Below are positions 44,392-53,085 of a stretch of DNA of 64,000 nucleotides, piece by piece; the stretch's first letter is position 1, and every line of letters begins with the position of its first letter. This DNA is from Chryseobacterium sp. T16E-39 (GTDB lineage: Bacteria > Bacteroidota > Bacteroidia > Flavobacteriales > Weeksellaceae). Position numbers and translations under genes: made by a program. The notes below the pieces were generated by a model. It was given only the letters and a program-made list of their open reading frames with translations. It searched no databases and was not told the origin of the DNA. The DNA is taken from the NCBI RefSeq assembly GCF_002216065.1, contig NZ_CP022282.1:1922001-1986000 (forward strand), read 5' to 3'.

Positions 44392-45444
44392 TTAAGAAGA
44401 AATTTTAGCTCTCAGATATTGATGTGGAAAAAAACAATTTTCTTCCATCTCAAACGATCCCTGAACAGCAATATAGGGATTTCTCAAAATTTCCCTGGCA
44501 ACAAAGATCAAATCAGCATCTCCCTTTTGCAAAATTTGTTGTGCCTGCTCCACTTTCGTGATTAAACCTACCGCTCCCGTTTTCACATCTGCCTCATTTC
44601 TTACTCTGGAAGAATAAGGTACCTGATAACCATCAAAAACAGAAATTTTTGCCCCATGGATATTACCTCCACTTGAAACATCAATTAAATCTACTTTATG
44701 TTCTTTTAATACTTTTGCTAATTCTACGCTGTTATTTACATCCCATCCATTTTCAGCATATTCAGTTCCCGATATCCTCACAAATAACGCCACATTTTCA
44801 TTGATTTCTTCATTGACAACATCCACTATTTCCAACAAAAATCTAATCCTGTTTTCAAAGCTCCCTCCATATTCATCCGTTCTGATGTTGGAAAGTGGGG
44901 ATAAAAACTGATGAATTAAATAACCATGAGCTCCATGAATCTCAATAATATCAAATCCTGCTGCCACAGCTCTTCTTGCTGCATTTTTAAAGTTCTGAAC
45001 CTGCTCTTTAATTTCCTCAACGGTTAAAACATGTGGAATCCTCTCAGTAGGATGATATGGAATCGGACTAGGAGCTACCGTTTCCCACCCCTCTTCAATC
45101 GAAATCTGGATATTATTCCAGGTTGATCCCTTTCTTCCGGCATGTGCCAATTGTATTCCTATTTTACTTTCTGAATTAGAATGAACAAACTCTACAATTT
45201 TCTGAAGATTTCCTGCCTGTTCATCATTCCAGATCCCCATACATTTATTGGTAATTCTTCCCCGTGGTTCCACGCCGGTTGCTTCGACCATTATTAATCC
45301 AGTCCCTCCCTGAGATCTGCTTCCGTAATGCACAAAATGAAAGGCATTCGCCAATCCGTTTTCGCATGAATACATACACATAGGAGACATTACCCAACGA
45401 TTTTCCAGTTCTACATTTCTAAATTGTATCGGCGTATATAGCAT
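44392..45444 (-). CDS. namA: Old yellow enzyme, NADPH dehydrogenase NamA/YqjM type
   Basis: FMN flavoprotein of 350 residues, a TIM-barrel ene-reductase that reduces activated C=C bonds of unsaturated aldehydes and ketones, often in electrophile detoxification. YqjM-class features are visible: SPMCMYSCENG with the Cys that tunes the flavin, GIQLAHAGRKGS, the active-site IEIHGAHGYLIHQFLSPLSN and the phosphate-binding VGLITKVEQAQQIL..ADLIFVAREILRNP. Single gene or head of an operon with DUF2752 and the CCC-motif gene. Confidence 0.92.
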   Translation of the reverse strand: MLYTPIQFRNVELENRWVMSPMCMYSCENGLANAFHFVHYGSRSQGGTGLIMVEATGVEPRGRITNKCMGIWNDEQAGNLQKIVEFVHSNSESKIGIQLAHAGRKGSTWNNIQISIEEGWETVAPSPIPYHPTERIPHVLTVEEIKEQVQNFKNAARRAVAAGFDIIEIHGAHGYLIHQFLSPLSNIRTDEYGGSFENRIRFLLEIVDVVNEEINENVALFVRISGTEYAENGWDVNNSVELAKVLKEHKVDLIDVSSGGNIHGAKISVFDGYQVPYSSRVRNEADVKTGAVGLITKVEQAQQILQKGDADLIFVAREILRNPYIAVQGSFEMEENCFFPHQYLRAKISS

Positions 45445-45544
45445 GTTTGTCTATTTTAAATTTAACATTAGGAGAAGGATAAAATAGGTTTGTCCACGTG
45501 ATGAAAAAGAACTAATTTTACCTCCCCTTTTTAGGCTTCAATAT

Positions 45545-46027
45545 ATGAAAAAAGACATACAGATCGGCTACGAATACTTTAAAAATAGTAGTGAACTGAA
45601 CGATATAGAAAAAAAACTTTTCGAAAGAGCAAAACTAGCTCGTGAAAATGCCTATGCTCCTTACTCTCAATTCTTAGTTGGTTGCTCTGTATTACTCGAA
45701 AACGGTGAAATATTTTCCGGAAACAATCAGGAAAATGCGGCTTTTCCTTCAGGCCTTTGTGCTGAGAGAACAACTTTATTCTGGGTAGGCGCTAATTTTC
45801 CAGATCAAAAGATTAAAAAGATTTTTATTGTCGGGGGTCCAAAAGAATTTTCTGAAAAAAATCCACCTATACCTCCATGTGGAGCATGCAGACAAAGCTT
45901 AATCGAATACGAAACAAAACAGAAGGAAAATATCGATCTTTATTTTTCAAGTATGAATGATGAAGTGGTTAAGGTAAGTTCGATTAAAGATCTTTTACCT
46001 TTTTATTTTGATGCAACGTTTTTGTAG
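45545..46027 (+). CDS. cdd: Cytidine deaminase
   Basis: Zinc enzyme of 160 residues converting cytidine or deoxycytidine to uridine forms in pyrimidine salvage. The metal/catalytic motifs are Cys72-Ala-Glu74-Arg and Pro-Cys112-Gly-Ala-Cys115-Arg, with YAPYSQFLVG (37-46) and NQENAAFPSGLCAER binding the sugar. Length is that of the short tetrameric class. Single gene, followed by an intergenic repeat and the cobalamin riboswitch. Confidence 0.95.
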   Translation: MKKDIQIGYEYFKNSSELNDIEKKLFERAKLARENAYAPYSQFLVGCSVLLENGEIFSGNNQENAAFPSGLCAERTTLFWVGANFPDQKIKKIFIVGGPKEFSEKNPPIPPCGACRQSLIEYETKQKENIDLYFSSMNDEVVKVSSIKDLLPFYFDATFL

Positions 46028-46044
46028 GGTGAAACTGTGAATTT

Positions 46045-46064
46045 GTGAAATCGTAAAATTGCGA
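46045..46064. repeat. Second copy of a dispersed repeat
   Basis: These 20 bases are identical to 25546-25565 within the GCGAAA-type repeat tract. The surrounding bases (from 46030) show the same GTGAAA/GCGA style. Confidence 0.7.
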
Positions 46065-46116
46065 GGCATTAATCTGTTTATGCATGATTGTTTTCATTAC
46101 AAATCATCATATACAA

Positions 46117-46146
46117 TTGGCATTTCTTTTTAAAAACTTATCTTTG
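46117..46146 (+). promoter_or_regulatory. Consensus promoter of the B12 uptake operon
   Basis: TTG at 46117-46119, exactly 19 bases of spacer and TATCTTTG at 46139-46146 match the flavobacterial consensus. Transcription would begin just before the riboswitch. Confidence 0.7.
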
Positions 46147-46152
46147 CAAAAA

Positions 46153-46305
46153 TTTTGGTTTTCAAGCTTTTGAAAATAATAGGGAATTGGGTGTAAACCC
46201 CAAACTGTCCCCGCAACTGTAGATCGCAACCATAATTTCTATAAAAAACCACTGTGAAAACGGGAAGGTATAGAAAAGCGAAAGTCAGGAGACCTGCCAA
46301 AATGA
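46153..46305 (+). promoter_or_regulatory. Cobalamin (adenosylcobalamin) riboswitch
   Basis: The leader contains the conserved core of the B12 element: AGGGAA (46191-46196), GGTG followed by AAACCCC, CCGCAACTGTAG (about 46210-46222), and the B12 box AAAGTCAGGAGACCTGCC (46281-46298). It is the right length and 44 bases before the ATG of a BtuB-like receptor. A GGAGGAAAAG purine tract (46330-46339), rare in this phylum, precedes the start and could be the regulated ribosome site. Cobalamin binding should reduce expression of the uptake genes. Confidence 0.92.
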
Positions 46306-46348
46306 TAATATCAAAAATATATTGCTTTCGGAGGAAAAGTAAAATAGT

Positions 46349-48196
46349 ATGAAGAAAACTTTAGTACTGCTTTTATCGTCATCTGCCTATTTTCTCTGTC
46401 TTGGACAGGAGAAAGCAATTGACACGGTTTATATTTTTGATAACCAGATGAAAAAAGTAAAGCTTTTTCATAAGGTAAATACCATCACACCTCAGGATGT
46501 AGAGAAAAACTCAACCAATCTTTCAGAACTTTTACGTTTCCAATCTCCGGTTTATATTAAAGAAAATGGCCGTGGTGCCGTTTCATCCCCTTCTTTCAGA
46601 GGAACAACAGCACAACAAACTGCTTTTGTATGGAATGGAATTAATATCAATTCAAATTTTCTTGGGCAGGGAGATGTTAATAATATACCTTTATTTGGAT
46701 ATGACCACTTAGAAGTGAAAGCTGGTGGCGGAAGTGTTATTTATGGAAGTGGAGCTATTGGAGGTAGTATTCACCTTAATAATAGTCTGGATTTTAATAA
46801 TGGTTTTAAAGCTTCTTTGTATTCTGAGGCAGGCTCTTTCAATACCTTTACTAATTTTGGACAGGCTTCTTACAGTAATGATAAATTTAGTTTCAAAGTT
46901 TCAGGAAATCATTCGATCAGTCAGAATGATTATGAAGTAGAAGAGAAAAACTACCTGAACAGAAATGGCAAATATTATAATTCGACTTTTAATGTCGGAG
47001 CCTCTTATAAAATAGCTCAACATCAGACTATTTCATGGCAAAGTCAATTTTTTGATTCTGCACAAAACTATCCTATTTTTGTAGAAAACGGGAATAGGAC
47101 AAAATATGAAACACAAAGCATCAGAAGTCTAATTTCCTGGGATATTAATAAGAATAAATTTTCAAATAGCTTAAAAGCAGCTTATACAGAGGAAAATTTT
47201 CAATATTTTGGCAACTATAACGCTCCAAAAACAAGTGGATCATCTGGGAAAAATTATATTTTCAAAAATGATTTCAATTATTTTATCGTCCCCAAATTAA
47301 ACATCAACGTGATCACTGAGTTTCAGGTGAACAAAGGTGAAGGCTATCAGCCATATATTCAGGGTGTGAAAGCAGAAGGCATTGGAGATGTAAGCAGAAA
47401 TGTAGGATCTGTAGCAGGATTGTTACGTTATTTCCCAACCAAAGATCTAAGATTTGAGGCTGGTGTTAAAAAAGATTTTGTTCAGGATATCAGTTCACCT
47501 TTACTTTATTCATTTTCTGGAAAATGGAACGCTTTACAATGGTATAGTGTAGGAATAAATGTATCAAGAAATTTCAGATTTCCTACTTTTAATGACCTCT
47601 ATTGGAATCCTGGAGGAAACCCTGATTTAAAACCAGAAAATTCTTACCAAATGGATATGGATCATGAATTTAAATTGGGTGAGTTTAAATTAATGGTAAG
47701 TCCTTATTATCTGAATATTTCAGATGATATTGTATGGCTTCCTACAGCGGCCGGATATTGGTCACCTGTTAATATAGGAAAAGTTCAATCTTATGGTTTA
47801 GAATCACAAATTTCCTTTGAAAAACAATTTAGAGAACACCATTTCAGATTTAATTTGGGATACACATTATCAAAATCTATCAATAAGGCAACCGAGAAAC
47901 AAATGATGTATGTTCCACTTCATAAGGTTTTTGGGAACTTCGATTATCAGTATAAATTCATAAAATTCTATGTTCAGGGAATGTTCAATGGCTTGACTTA
48001 TACAACAACCGATGAAAAAAGAGAAGATGCCTTAGATCCTTATTTTGTTTTAAATACAGGAATATCAGCAACGCTTTTAAAAAAATATACCTTAGGGTTT
48101 AAAATAAATAACTTAACCAATACTGTTTACGAGACCGTTTCTTATTATCCGATGCCAAAAAGAAACTACAGTATTTCAGCAACTATAAATTTCTAA
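46349..48196 (+). CDS. btuB: BtuB-like TonB-dependent cobalamin receptor
   Basis: Outer-membrane receptor of 615 residues with a signal peptide (1-19), a plug domain (NLSELLRFQSPVYIKENGRGAVSSPSFRGTTAQQTAFVWNGININ, GAGGSVIYGSGAIGGSIHL-type closing motif) and a 22-strand-type barrel ending RNYSISATINF with terminal Phe. The size is that of BtuB-class receptors rather than SusC. The riboswitch directly upstream and the BtuG-like lipoprotein 11 bases downstream make cobalamin or a cobinamide precursor the expected cargo. Confidence 0.9.
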   Translation: MKKTLVLLLSSSAYFLCLGQEKAIDTVYIFDNQMKKVKLFHKVNTITPQDVEKNSTNLSELLRFQSPVYIKENGRGAVSSPSFRGTTAQQTAFVWNGININSNFLGQGDVNNIPLFGYDHLEVKAGGGSVIYGSGAIGGSIHLNNSLDFNNGFKASLYSEAGSFNTFTNFGQASYSNDKFSFKVSGNHSISQNDYEVEEKNYLNRNGKYYNSTFNVGASYKIAQHQTISWQSQFFDSAQNYPIFVENGNRTKYETQSIRSLISWDINKNKFSNSLKAAYTEENFQYFGNYNAPKTSGSSGKNYIFKNDFNYFIVPKLNINVITEFQVNKGEGYQPYIQGVKAEGIGDVSRNVGSVAGLLRYFPTKDLRFEAGVKKDFVQDISSPLLYSFSGKWNALQWYSVGINVSRNFRFPTFNDLYWNPGGNPDLKPENSYQMDMDHEFKLGEFKLMVSPYYLNISDDIVWLPTAAGYWSPVNIGKVQSYGLESQISFEKQFREHHFRFNLGYTLSKSINKATEKQMMYVPLHKVFGNFDYQYKFIKFYVQGMFNGLTYTTTDEKREDALDPYFVLNTGISATLLKKYTLGFKINNLTNTVYETVSYYPMPKRNYSISATINF

Positions 48197-48207
48197 TAAA
48201 AAATAAC

Positions 48208-49245
48208 ATGAAAATAACTAGACTTTTACAACTATTATTTGCTACGGTATTACTATTTAATATTTCGTGTAGCAACGACAGTGATAGCAGCCTACCGGTA
48301 ATTACCTATGAAAATGGATATTTAATTGCCAATGAAGGGAATTTCGGCAAGCCTAATGCAGAAGTAACTTTTGTTTCAAGAGATTTAACTTTCAGTCAAA
48401 ACAGTATTTTTTCAAAAAACAATGGATCTCAATTGGGAGATGTTTTACAGGCTGTAGCCTTTAATGGCGATAAAGCTTATCTTTTGTTAAACAACTCCAA
48501 TAAAATTCAGGTAGTTAACCGTTACACATTCAAAAGCGCTGGCGAAGTTACCAATCAAATTGACAACCCTCGCTATGTTGCTGTTACGAATAACAATGTT
48601 TATGTAACTAATGATAAATATAACGGGGCAAAATATGTAAGTATCTATAAAAGTTCGGATTTGTCGTTCGTTAAAAAAATTACGTTCACTGAAGCTGTTG
48701 AAAGAATTGTTGAAGCTGGAGGAAATATCTTTGTTCAAAATGCAAGCTTCGGTTTTGGAAACAAAATTACTTACATCAACACTTCAACCAACGAAGTACA
48801 ATCTGCAATTACATTACCCAACGGAAATATCAACAAAACTATTTCTTATAACGGAAATGTTTACGTCATTGCTTCAGGAACTGCTGATTCTTACATTTAT
48901 CAGATTTCAAATACTGGAAATATTACTAAAACAACTACATTAACAGGTATTTCCAACGCCACCAATCTACAGATAGATGGTGGAAAGTATTTCTTCTCTT
49001 CTGCAAATAAAGTTTATTCAATGAATATGACTTCTAACGTCACTCCTACTACTCCAATTATCACTGCTGTAGATGGTGGACAATACTATACACTATATGG
49101 ATTTAGCGTTGTAGATGGAAAAATATTCACATCAGACGTTAAAAACTTTACAGAAGACAGTGAAATTACAGTGTATACAACTACAGGATCTAAAATCAAA
49201 TCTTTTACAACCGGTAAAGGTTCTAATGGTGTGTATCTGAATTAA
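48208..49245 (+). CDS. btuG: BtuG-like surface cobalamin-binding beta-propeller lipoprotein
   Basis: Lipoprotein of 345 residues; lipobox NISC with Cys21. The mature part opens with NGYLIANEGNFGKPNAEVTFV, the NEGNFG start typical of BtuG/DUF5074 seven-bladed propellers, and continues with blade-like repeats (NKIQVVNRYTF, VYVTNDKYNGAKYVSIYKS, YIYQISNTGNI, ITVYTTTGSKI). In Bacteroides, BtuG binds B12 at the cell surface with very high affinity and passes it to BtuB. The operon position after btuB under a B12 riboswitch supports the same role; affinity is unproven. Confidence 0.85.
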   Translation: MKITRLLQLLFATVLLFNISCSNDSDSSLPVITYENGYLIANEGNFGKPNAEVTFVSRDLTFSQNSIFSKNNGSQLGDVLQAVAFNGDKAYLLLNNSNKIQVVNRYTFKSAGEVTNQIDNPRYVAVTNNNVYVTNDKYNGAKYVSIYKSSDLSFVKKITFTEAVERIVEAGGNIFVQNASFGFGNKITYINTSTNEVQSAITLPNGNINKTISYNGNVYVIASGTADSYIYQISNTGNITKTTTLTGISNATNLQIDGGKYFFSSANKVYSMNMTSNVTPTTPIITAVDGGQYYTLYGFSVVDGKIFTSDVKNFTEDSEITVYTTTGSKIKSFTTGKGSNGVYLN

Positions 49246-49302
49246 GAAATTTATACTTCGGTATACTAATAAATTTTATTTTTTTTCATCATTTGTGTTT
49301 TT

Positions 49303-49392
49303 TCCGGGCTGCCTTAGGGCAGCCCGGATTTCTTTTACAAAGGTTAAAAAAAGGGGTCTGGAAAACTATTTTCCAGACCCCTTTTTTTTAGT
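49303..49392. terminator. Two strong terminators
   Basis: First hairpin TCCGGGCTGCC / GGCAGCCCGGA (49303-49313, 49318-49328) after the B12 operon. A second, GGGGTCTGGAAAA / TTTTCCAGACCCC (49353-49365, 49369-49381), is flanked by A- and T-runs and serves both strands, including the CCA-enzyme gene ending at 49402. Confidence 0.85.
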
Positions 49393-49401
49393 CAGTTTAT
49401 T

Positions 49402-50826
49402 TTAAATCTTAACTTCTAATCCCAACTTTTCAGCTTCGGCAATGACGTATTTTTTTGCTTCTTCATGATCGTTCTGGATTTCTCCCTCCAGAATCGCTTC
49501 TTTTACTTTTTCTTTTAAAATTCCAATCTCTCGCCCAGGCTTCAGATCAAACATTTCCATGATTTCTTCTCCGGAAATAGGAGGTTGAAAATTCCTTACC
49601 TGATCTTTCTCTTCAACTTCCTTTATTTTTACAGCAACATATTCAAAATTACGTTTGAATTTATCTTGCTTTTTAGAATTTTTCGTTGTTATATCAGCTT
49701 TACAAAGTGTAAATAGATCCTCCATATCTTCACCAGCGTCGAACAGCAGCCTTCTCAATGCAGAATCAGATGCATCATCAGTGATCAATGCAATCGGACG
49801 GGATGAAAGTTTCACCATTTTCTGTACATATTTCATATCCGGTCCTAAAGGTAATTTAAGTCTTTGGAAAAGTACTTTGGCCATCTTTGAACCTAAAAAT
49901 TCATGTCCATGGAAAGTCCATCCTGTTCCCTCGACAAACTTTTTTGTTGGAGCTTTTCCAATATCATGAAGTAAAGCAGCCCAACGTAACCAAAGCTTAT
50001 CTGTATTAAGAGAGATGTTATCCACTACTTCTAAAGTATGGTAAAAATTATCTTTATGGGTTTGACCTTCTACTTCTTCTACCCCTTTTAACTCTATCAA
50101 CTCTGGAATGATGTATTTCAAAAGACCTGTCCGCTCCAATAAGCTTAATCCTATAGAAGGTTTTTCAGAAAGCATAATCTTATTAAATTCTACCATAATT
50201 CTCTCCATAGAAACAATTTTAATCCTTTCTACTTCCTGACTAATCGCCAATAAAGAATTTTCCTCTATCGTAAACTGTAAGGTAGATGCAAAACGAACTG
50301 CCCGCATCATTCTCAAAGGATCATCAGAATAGGTCTGTGCAGGCTCTAGAGGAGTCCTTAAGATCTTTTTCTCTAAATCATCCATCCCGTTGAATGGATC
50401 AATGAGTTCACCAAAATTATCTTTGTTTAAAGAAATAGCCATTGCATTGATGGTGAAGTCTCTTCTTTTCTGATCGTCTTCCAATGTTCCACCTTCTACT
50501 TCAGGTTTTCGACTATTTTCAGTGTAGCTTTCTTTTCTTGCTCCCACAAATTCAAGCTCAAGATCTTTATATTTGATCATTGCTGTTCCATAAGTTTTAA
50601 AAATGGAAACTTTTAATTTAGGATCAATTTCTCCTGCAACACTTTGTGCCAATTCAATTCCACTTTGCTCAGTAACAAAATCAATATCTGTAGAGGCTTT
50701 TCGCTTCATCAATAAATCCCGAACATATCCACCAACAATATATACTGACTGGTTATTTCTGGATGCAACTTCCGAAATGATTTTGAAAAGCTTTAGATTT
50801 TTATTTTGATTGAGATTAATGAACAT
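49402..50826 (-). CDS. cca: CCA-adding tRNA nucleotidyltransferase with HD domain
   Basis: Enzyme of 474 residues that builds or repairs the 3' CCA end of tRNAs. The class II nucleotidyltransferase head holds VGGYVRDLLM (31-40) and the metal-binding Asp47-x-Asp49 in STDIDF. It continues with RRDFTINAMAISL, DDPLRMMRAVRFA and the ERIMVEFNKIML neck, then an HD-type phosphohydrolase domain (RWAALLHDIGKAPT, HGHEFLGSKMA). The HD tail is the Bacteroidota arrangement. Single gene. Confidence 0.93.
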   Translation of the reverse strand: MFINLNQNKNLKLFKIISEVASRNNQSVYIVGGYVRDLLMKRKASTDIDFVTEQSGIELAQSVAGEIDPKLKVSIFKTYGTAMIKYKDLELEFVGARKESYTENSRKPEVEGGTLEDDQKRRDFTINAMAISLNKDNFGELIDPFNGMDDLEKKILRTPLEPAQTYSDDPLRMMRAVRFASTLQFTIEENSLLAISQEVERIKIVSMERIMVEFNKIMLSEKPSIGLSLLERTGLLKYIIPELIELKGVEEVEGQTHKDNFYHTLEVVDNISLNTDKLWLRWAALLHDIGKAPTKKFVEGTGWTFHGHEFLGSKMAKVLFQRLKLPLGPDMKYVQKMVKLSSRPIALITDDASDSALRRLLFDAGEDMEDLFTLCKADITTKNSKKQDKFKRNFEYVAVKIKEVEEKDQVRNFQPPISGEEIMEMFDLKPGREIGILKEKVKEAILEGEIQNDHEEAKKYVIAEAEKLGLEVKI

Positions 50827-50846
50827 ATTTATTATTTAATGTAAAA

Positions 50847-50925
50847 CCATTAAGAAACTAAGTTTCCGGACTTATTTAAAACCCTATAGATTTTAAACAA
50901 ACTCACTTTCTTAATCTCTTAATGG
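50847..50925. repeat. Inverted repeat upstream of cca
   Basis: CCATTAAGA (50847-50855) and TCTTAATGG (50917-50925) could form a long-loop hairpin in the spacer between cca and tsaC. Role unknown. Confidence 0.4.
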
Positions 50926-50963
50926 CCAAAATGATTTTGCAAAGATAATTAAAATCTTGTTTT

Positions 50964-51512
50964 CTATTCCCTAAGAACCTTTATTCTGTTATCACTCCAT
51001 ATTTTGATCACCGAAGATCCTGAATATTTGGAAACTTTTTCTCTGTCTTCTTCCACAGCATAATCAACCAGATCAATAATTTCTGAAGAGATATCAGAAA
51101 ATTTCAATGGGCTTTTATCTCCGCTAAAATTAGCTGAAGTAGAGACTAATGGCCTGTTTAGTTTTGTAATGAGTTTTTTACAGAAATCATTTTTCACCAG
51201 ACGAATCCCCACACTTCCATCTTCTGCCAATAATTCTTTAGGCAATCCTCTCGGATTTTCATACACAAGAGTTACCGGTTTCTCACTGATATCAATAATT
51301 TCCCATGCCATCTCAGGCACGTCAACCAAATCCTGAAGCCTTTTTTCAGACTCCACTAAAATGATCATGGATTTGTTCTTTTCACGTTTTTTAATGTCAA
51401 AGATCTTGTTGATCGCTTCTACATTAGTCGCATCGCAACCAATTCCCCAGATCGTATCTGTAGGATAGAGGATGGTTCCACCGGATTTTAATATGTTGAT
51501 AATGTTTTCCAT
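50964..51512 (-). CDS. tsaC: L-threonylcarbamoyladenylate synthase (TsaC/Sua5 family)
   Basis: YrdC-domain enzyme of 182 residues that makes threonylcarbamoyl-AMP for the t6A modification of ANN-decoding tRNAs. Family motifs: GGTILYPTDTIWGIGCDATN (12-31), KKREKNKSMIILVES, PVTLVYENPRG, SVGIRLVKNDFCKKLI and RPLVSTSANFSGD. It lacks the C-terminal Sua5 domain, so it is the short TsaC form. Encoded just upstream of cca on the same strand (137 bases apart): two tRNA-maturation genes together. Confidence 0.92.
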   Translation of the reverse strand: MENIINILKSGGTILYPTDTIWGIGCDATNVEAINKIFDIKKREKNKSMIILVESEKRLQDLVDVPEMAWEIIDISEKPVTLVYENPRGLPKELLAEDGSVGIRLVKNDFCKKLITKLNRPLVSTSANFSGDKSPLKFSDISSEIIDLVDYAVEEDREKVSKYSGSSVIKIWSDNRIKVLRE

Positions 51513-51617
51513 TTTATTTTTTTAGAATAGGGAGAAAAATGAAAGATAAAAGACTTTCTTAGTATACCCCTTCAAATTGAAATTTATTTAGCAAAAATAA
51601 GGATTTTCTGTCATGCT

Positions 51618-51795
51618 ATGGTTAAAGCCATTTAGGTTATGTTTAAAATAATAAACGGATTTTTCTCCATTTCAATAGATGCCATTTGTAATTGATAGAA
51701 ATATAGATAATTTAAAAAAAAATCAAAATTTCATATCAATAGCGGTGGGCTTTAGCCCGCCTTTAATAATTAAAATTCAAATTGGCTTTAGCCAA
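51618..51795. repeat. REP-like palindromes left of the transposase
   Basis: Three palindromic units with a shared core: ATGGTTAAAGCCAT (51618-51631), GGTGGGCTTTAGCCCGCC (51744-51761) and TTGGCTTTAGCCAA (51782-51795). The core GGCTTTAGCC recurs to the right of the transposase gene in the opposite orientation. Confidence 0.75.
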
Positions 51796-52325
51796 AATTT
51801 ACATCTTGAAATTATATTTCTCGATAAATTCCTGATATTCTTTTGCAAAGGTTTTCGTCTGATGATGTTTTTCCTGATTTCTAATATAATTTCTAACAGC
51901 AGGGATCATTGATTCAGAAACAGAGATCGCAAAATATTCATCCTGCCAGCCAAATTTATCTTTAATCAATTGATTTTTATTAATCCAATAAGAAGATTCT
52001 CCTTTTATTAATTGTACAATTTTCTCGATATTTTGCCCGGATCCTAAAGAAATTAAACAATGACAATGATCCGAATATCCATTTATCATATCCAGATAAA
52101 TTCCTTTTTCAGTTGCGTAATCTTTTATGTGTTTCCATATTTTCACTCTTAAATGTGGAGTGTTTAGATAAGGTAATCTGTTTCTTGTAGAGAATACAAG
52201 ATGGATGTAAATTTTGATAAATGACATTGTGTTTTTATCAAAAATAGGAATTTTTATATTATGTTTTGGCTAAAGCCAGTGGAAGGTAGAAAATGGTCAA
52301 CGGGCTAAAGCCCGTTTCTATTGAT
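51735..52325. mobile_element. RAYT transposase element with imperfect terminal inverted repeats
   Basis: A 591-base unit. The left end begins ATCAATAG (51735-51742) then a GGGCTTTAGCCCG palindrome; the right end is the mirror image, CGGGCTAAAGCCCG then CTATTGAT (52318-52325). The inner pair TTGGCTTTAGCCAA (51782) and TTGGCTAAAGCCA (52266) bracket the gene. This fits REP-associated tyrosine transposases that act on the palindromes flanking them. Confidence 0.7.
51799..52227 (-). CDS. REP-associated (IS200-like) Y1 transposase
   Basis: HUH-superfamily single-strand transposase of 142 residues. The metal-binding HUH motif is His54-Cys-His56 in SDHCHCLISL and the DNA-attacking tyrosine is Tyr114 in AVRNYIRNQEKHH. 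Other TnpA landmarks are IYIHLVFSTRNRLPYL (7-22) and LIKGESSYWINK. It lacks the TnpB/IscB partner of IS605 elements. Solitary, flanked by REP-like palindromes, it is most likely a RAYT, a domesticated transposase that spreads or maintains REP sequences. The gene is intact. Confidence 0.88.
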   Translation of the reverse strand: MSFIKIYIHLVFSTRNRLPYLNTPHLRVKIWKHIKDYATEKGIYLDMINGYSDHCHCLISLGSGQNIEKIVQLIKGESSYWINKNQLIKDKFGWQDEYFAISVSESMIPAVRNYIRNQEKHHQTKTFAKEYQEFIEKYNFKM

Positions 52326-52541
52326 AGCGAATGAATGATTTTTATAAAACAAAGAATCAATATTAAAAATATATCAATAGGGATAGACTAAAGCCAACTG
52401 TAATAATTAGAAGAAGCATTGGCTTTAACCCAACATCCTGAATTACATAATAAATTTTACATTAAACTCTTTTTCTAACAGCCTTAAATAAAAAGGTCAA
52501 AGCCTGTTATATTGGTCATTAGTCGAAAAAATTCCGATAAA
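52228..52541. repeat. REP-like palindromes right of the transposase
   Basis: No gene. Palindromes TTGGCTAAAGCCA (52266-52278) and AACGGGCTAAAGCCCGTT (52299-52316), followed by degenerate copies around 52370-52396 (ATCAATAG then ACTAAAGCCAA) and TTGGCTTTAACCCAA (52419-52433). The third unit repeats the ATCAATAG-plus-core layout of the left end, so at least one extra REP unit lies outside the element. Confidence 0.7.
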
Positions 52542-53051
52542 TTATTTTTGTAGTTTAGGCAAATACCTTTCTTCAATAATATTCAAATGATGATAATTGT
52601 GTCCAACGATGAGTTTCCCAATCGTTTCAACAGAAATTTCATTACCGCTGGCTGTCCCTATGTTAGCAAAAGCACTTGGGTTAAGACCTTCCAATAATAT
52701 TTGAGATGATTTCCTTACTGCTTTGTACTCTTCTAATAGGGATGGTAGGTTCCTTTCGTTAGCAAAAGAATTATTAGCATAATCATTTTCATCAAATCCA
52801 GGCAATGCAGCCTGCTCTCCTCTTGCAAAAGCAAGCATTCTGTATTGGAACACTCTTTCTGTATCTGATAAATGTAATAACACTTCTTTTAGTGTCCATT
52901 TACCTTCTGCGTAAGCAAAATGAGATTGTTCCTCTGTAAGGTTTGAATAAATATCAATTGTTTTTTCTCCAGATCTGTTCATTTCTTCCGACAAATTTCC
53001 GGAAGGAACAAGGTCTAAATATCGTTGAATATATTTCTGAAATTCAGTCAT
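52542..53051 (-). CDS. DinB-family protein
   Basis: Four-helix-bundle protein of 169 residues of the DinB/YfiT superfamily. Candidate metal ligands are the histidine in LLHLSDTERVFQYR (about 61) and those in GHNYHHLNIIEERYL (about 152-156). Members include thiol-dependent transferases (for example bacillithiol S-transferase-like enzymes); the name reflects a DNA-damage-induced gene in Bacillus, not a polymerase. The substrate here is unknown. A heptanucleotide repeat lies 7 bases upstream of the start codon. Confidence 0.85.
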   Translation of the reverse strand: MTEFQKYIQRYLDLVPSGNLSEEMNRSGEKTIDIYSNLTEEQSHFAYAEGKWTLKEVLLHLSDTERVFQYRMLAFARGEQAALPGFDENDYANNSFANERNLPSLLEEYKAVRKSSQILLEGLNPSAFANIGTASGNEISVETIGKLIVGHNYHHLNIIEERYLPKLQK

Positions 53052-53057
53052 GTTTTT

Positions 53058-53085
53058 GAGTTATGAGTTATGAGTTATGAGTTAT
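53058..53085. repeat. Four tandem GAGTTAT heptamers
   Basis: Exactly four copies of GAGTTAT (28 bases), then GA. The tract lies just upstream of the dinB-like ATG at 53051, so on the coding strand it reads ATAACTC four times within the 5' untranslated leader. Confidence 0.9.
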
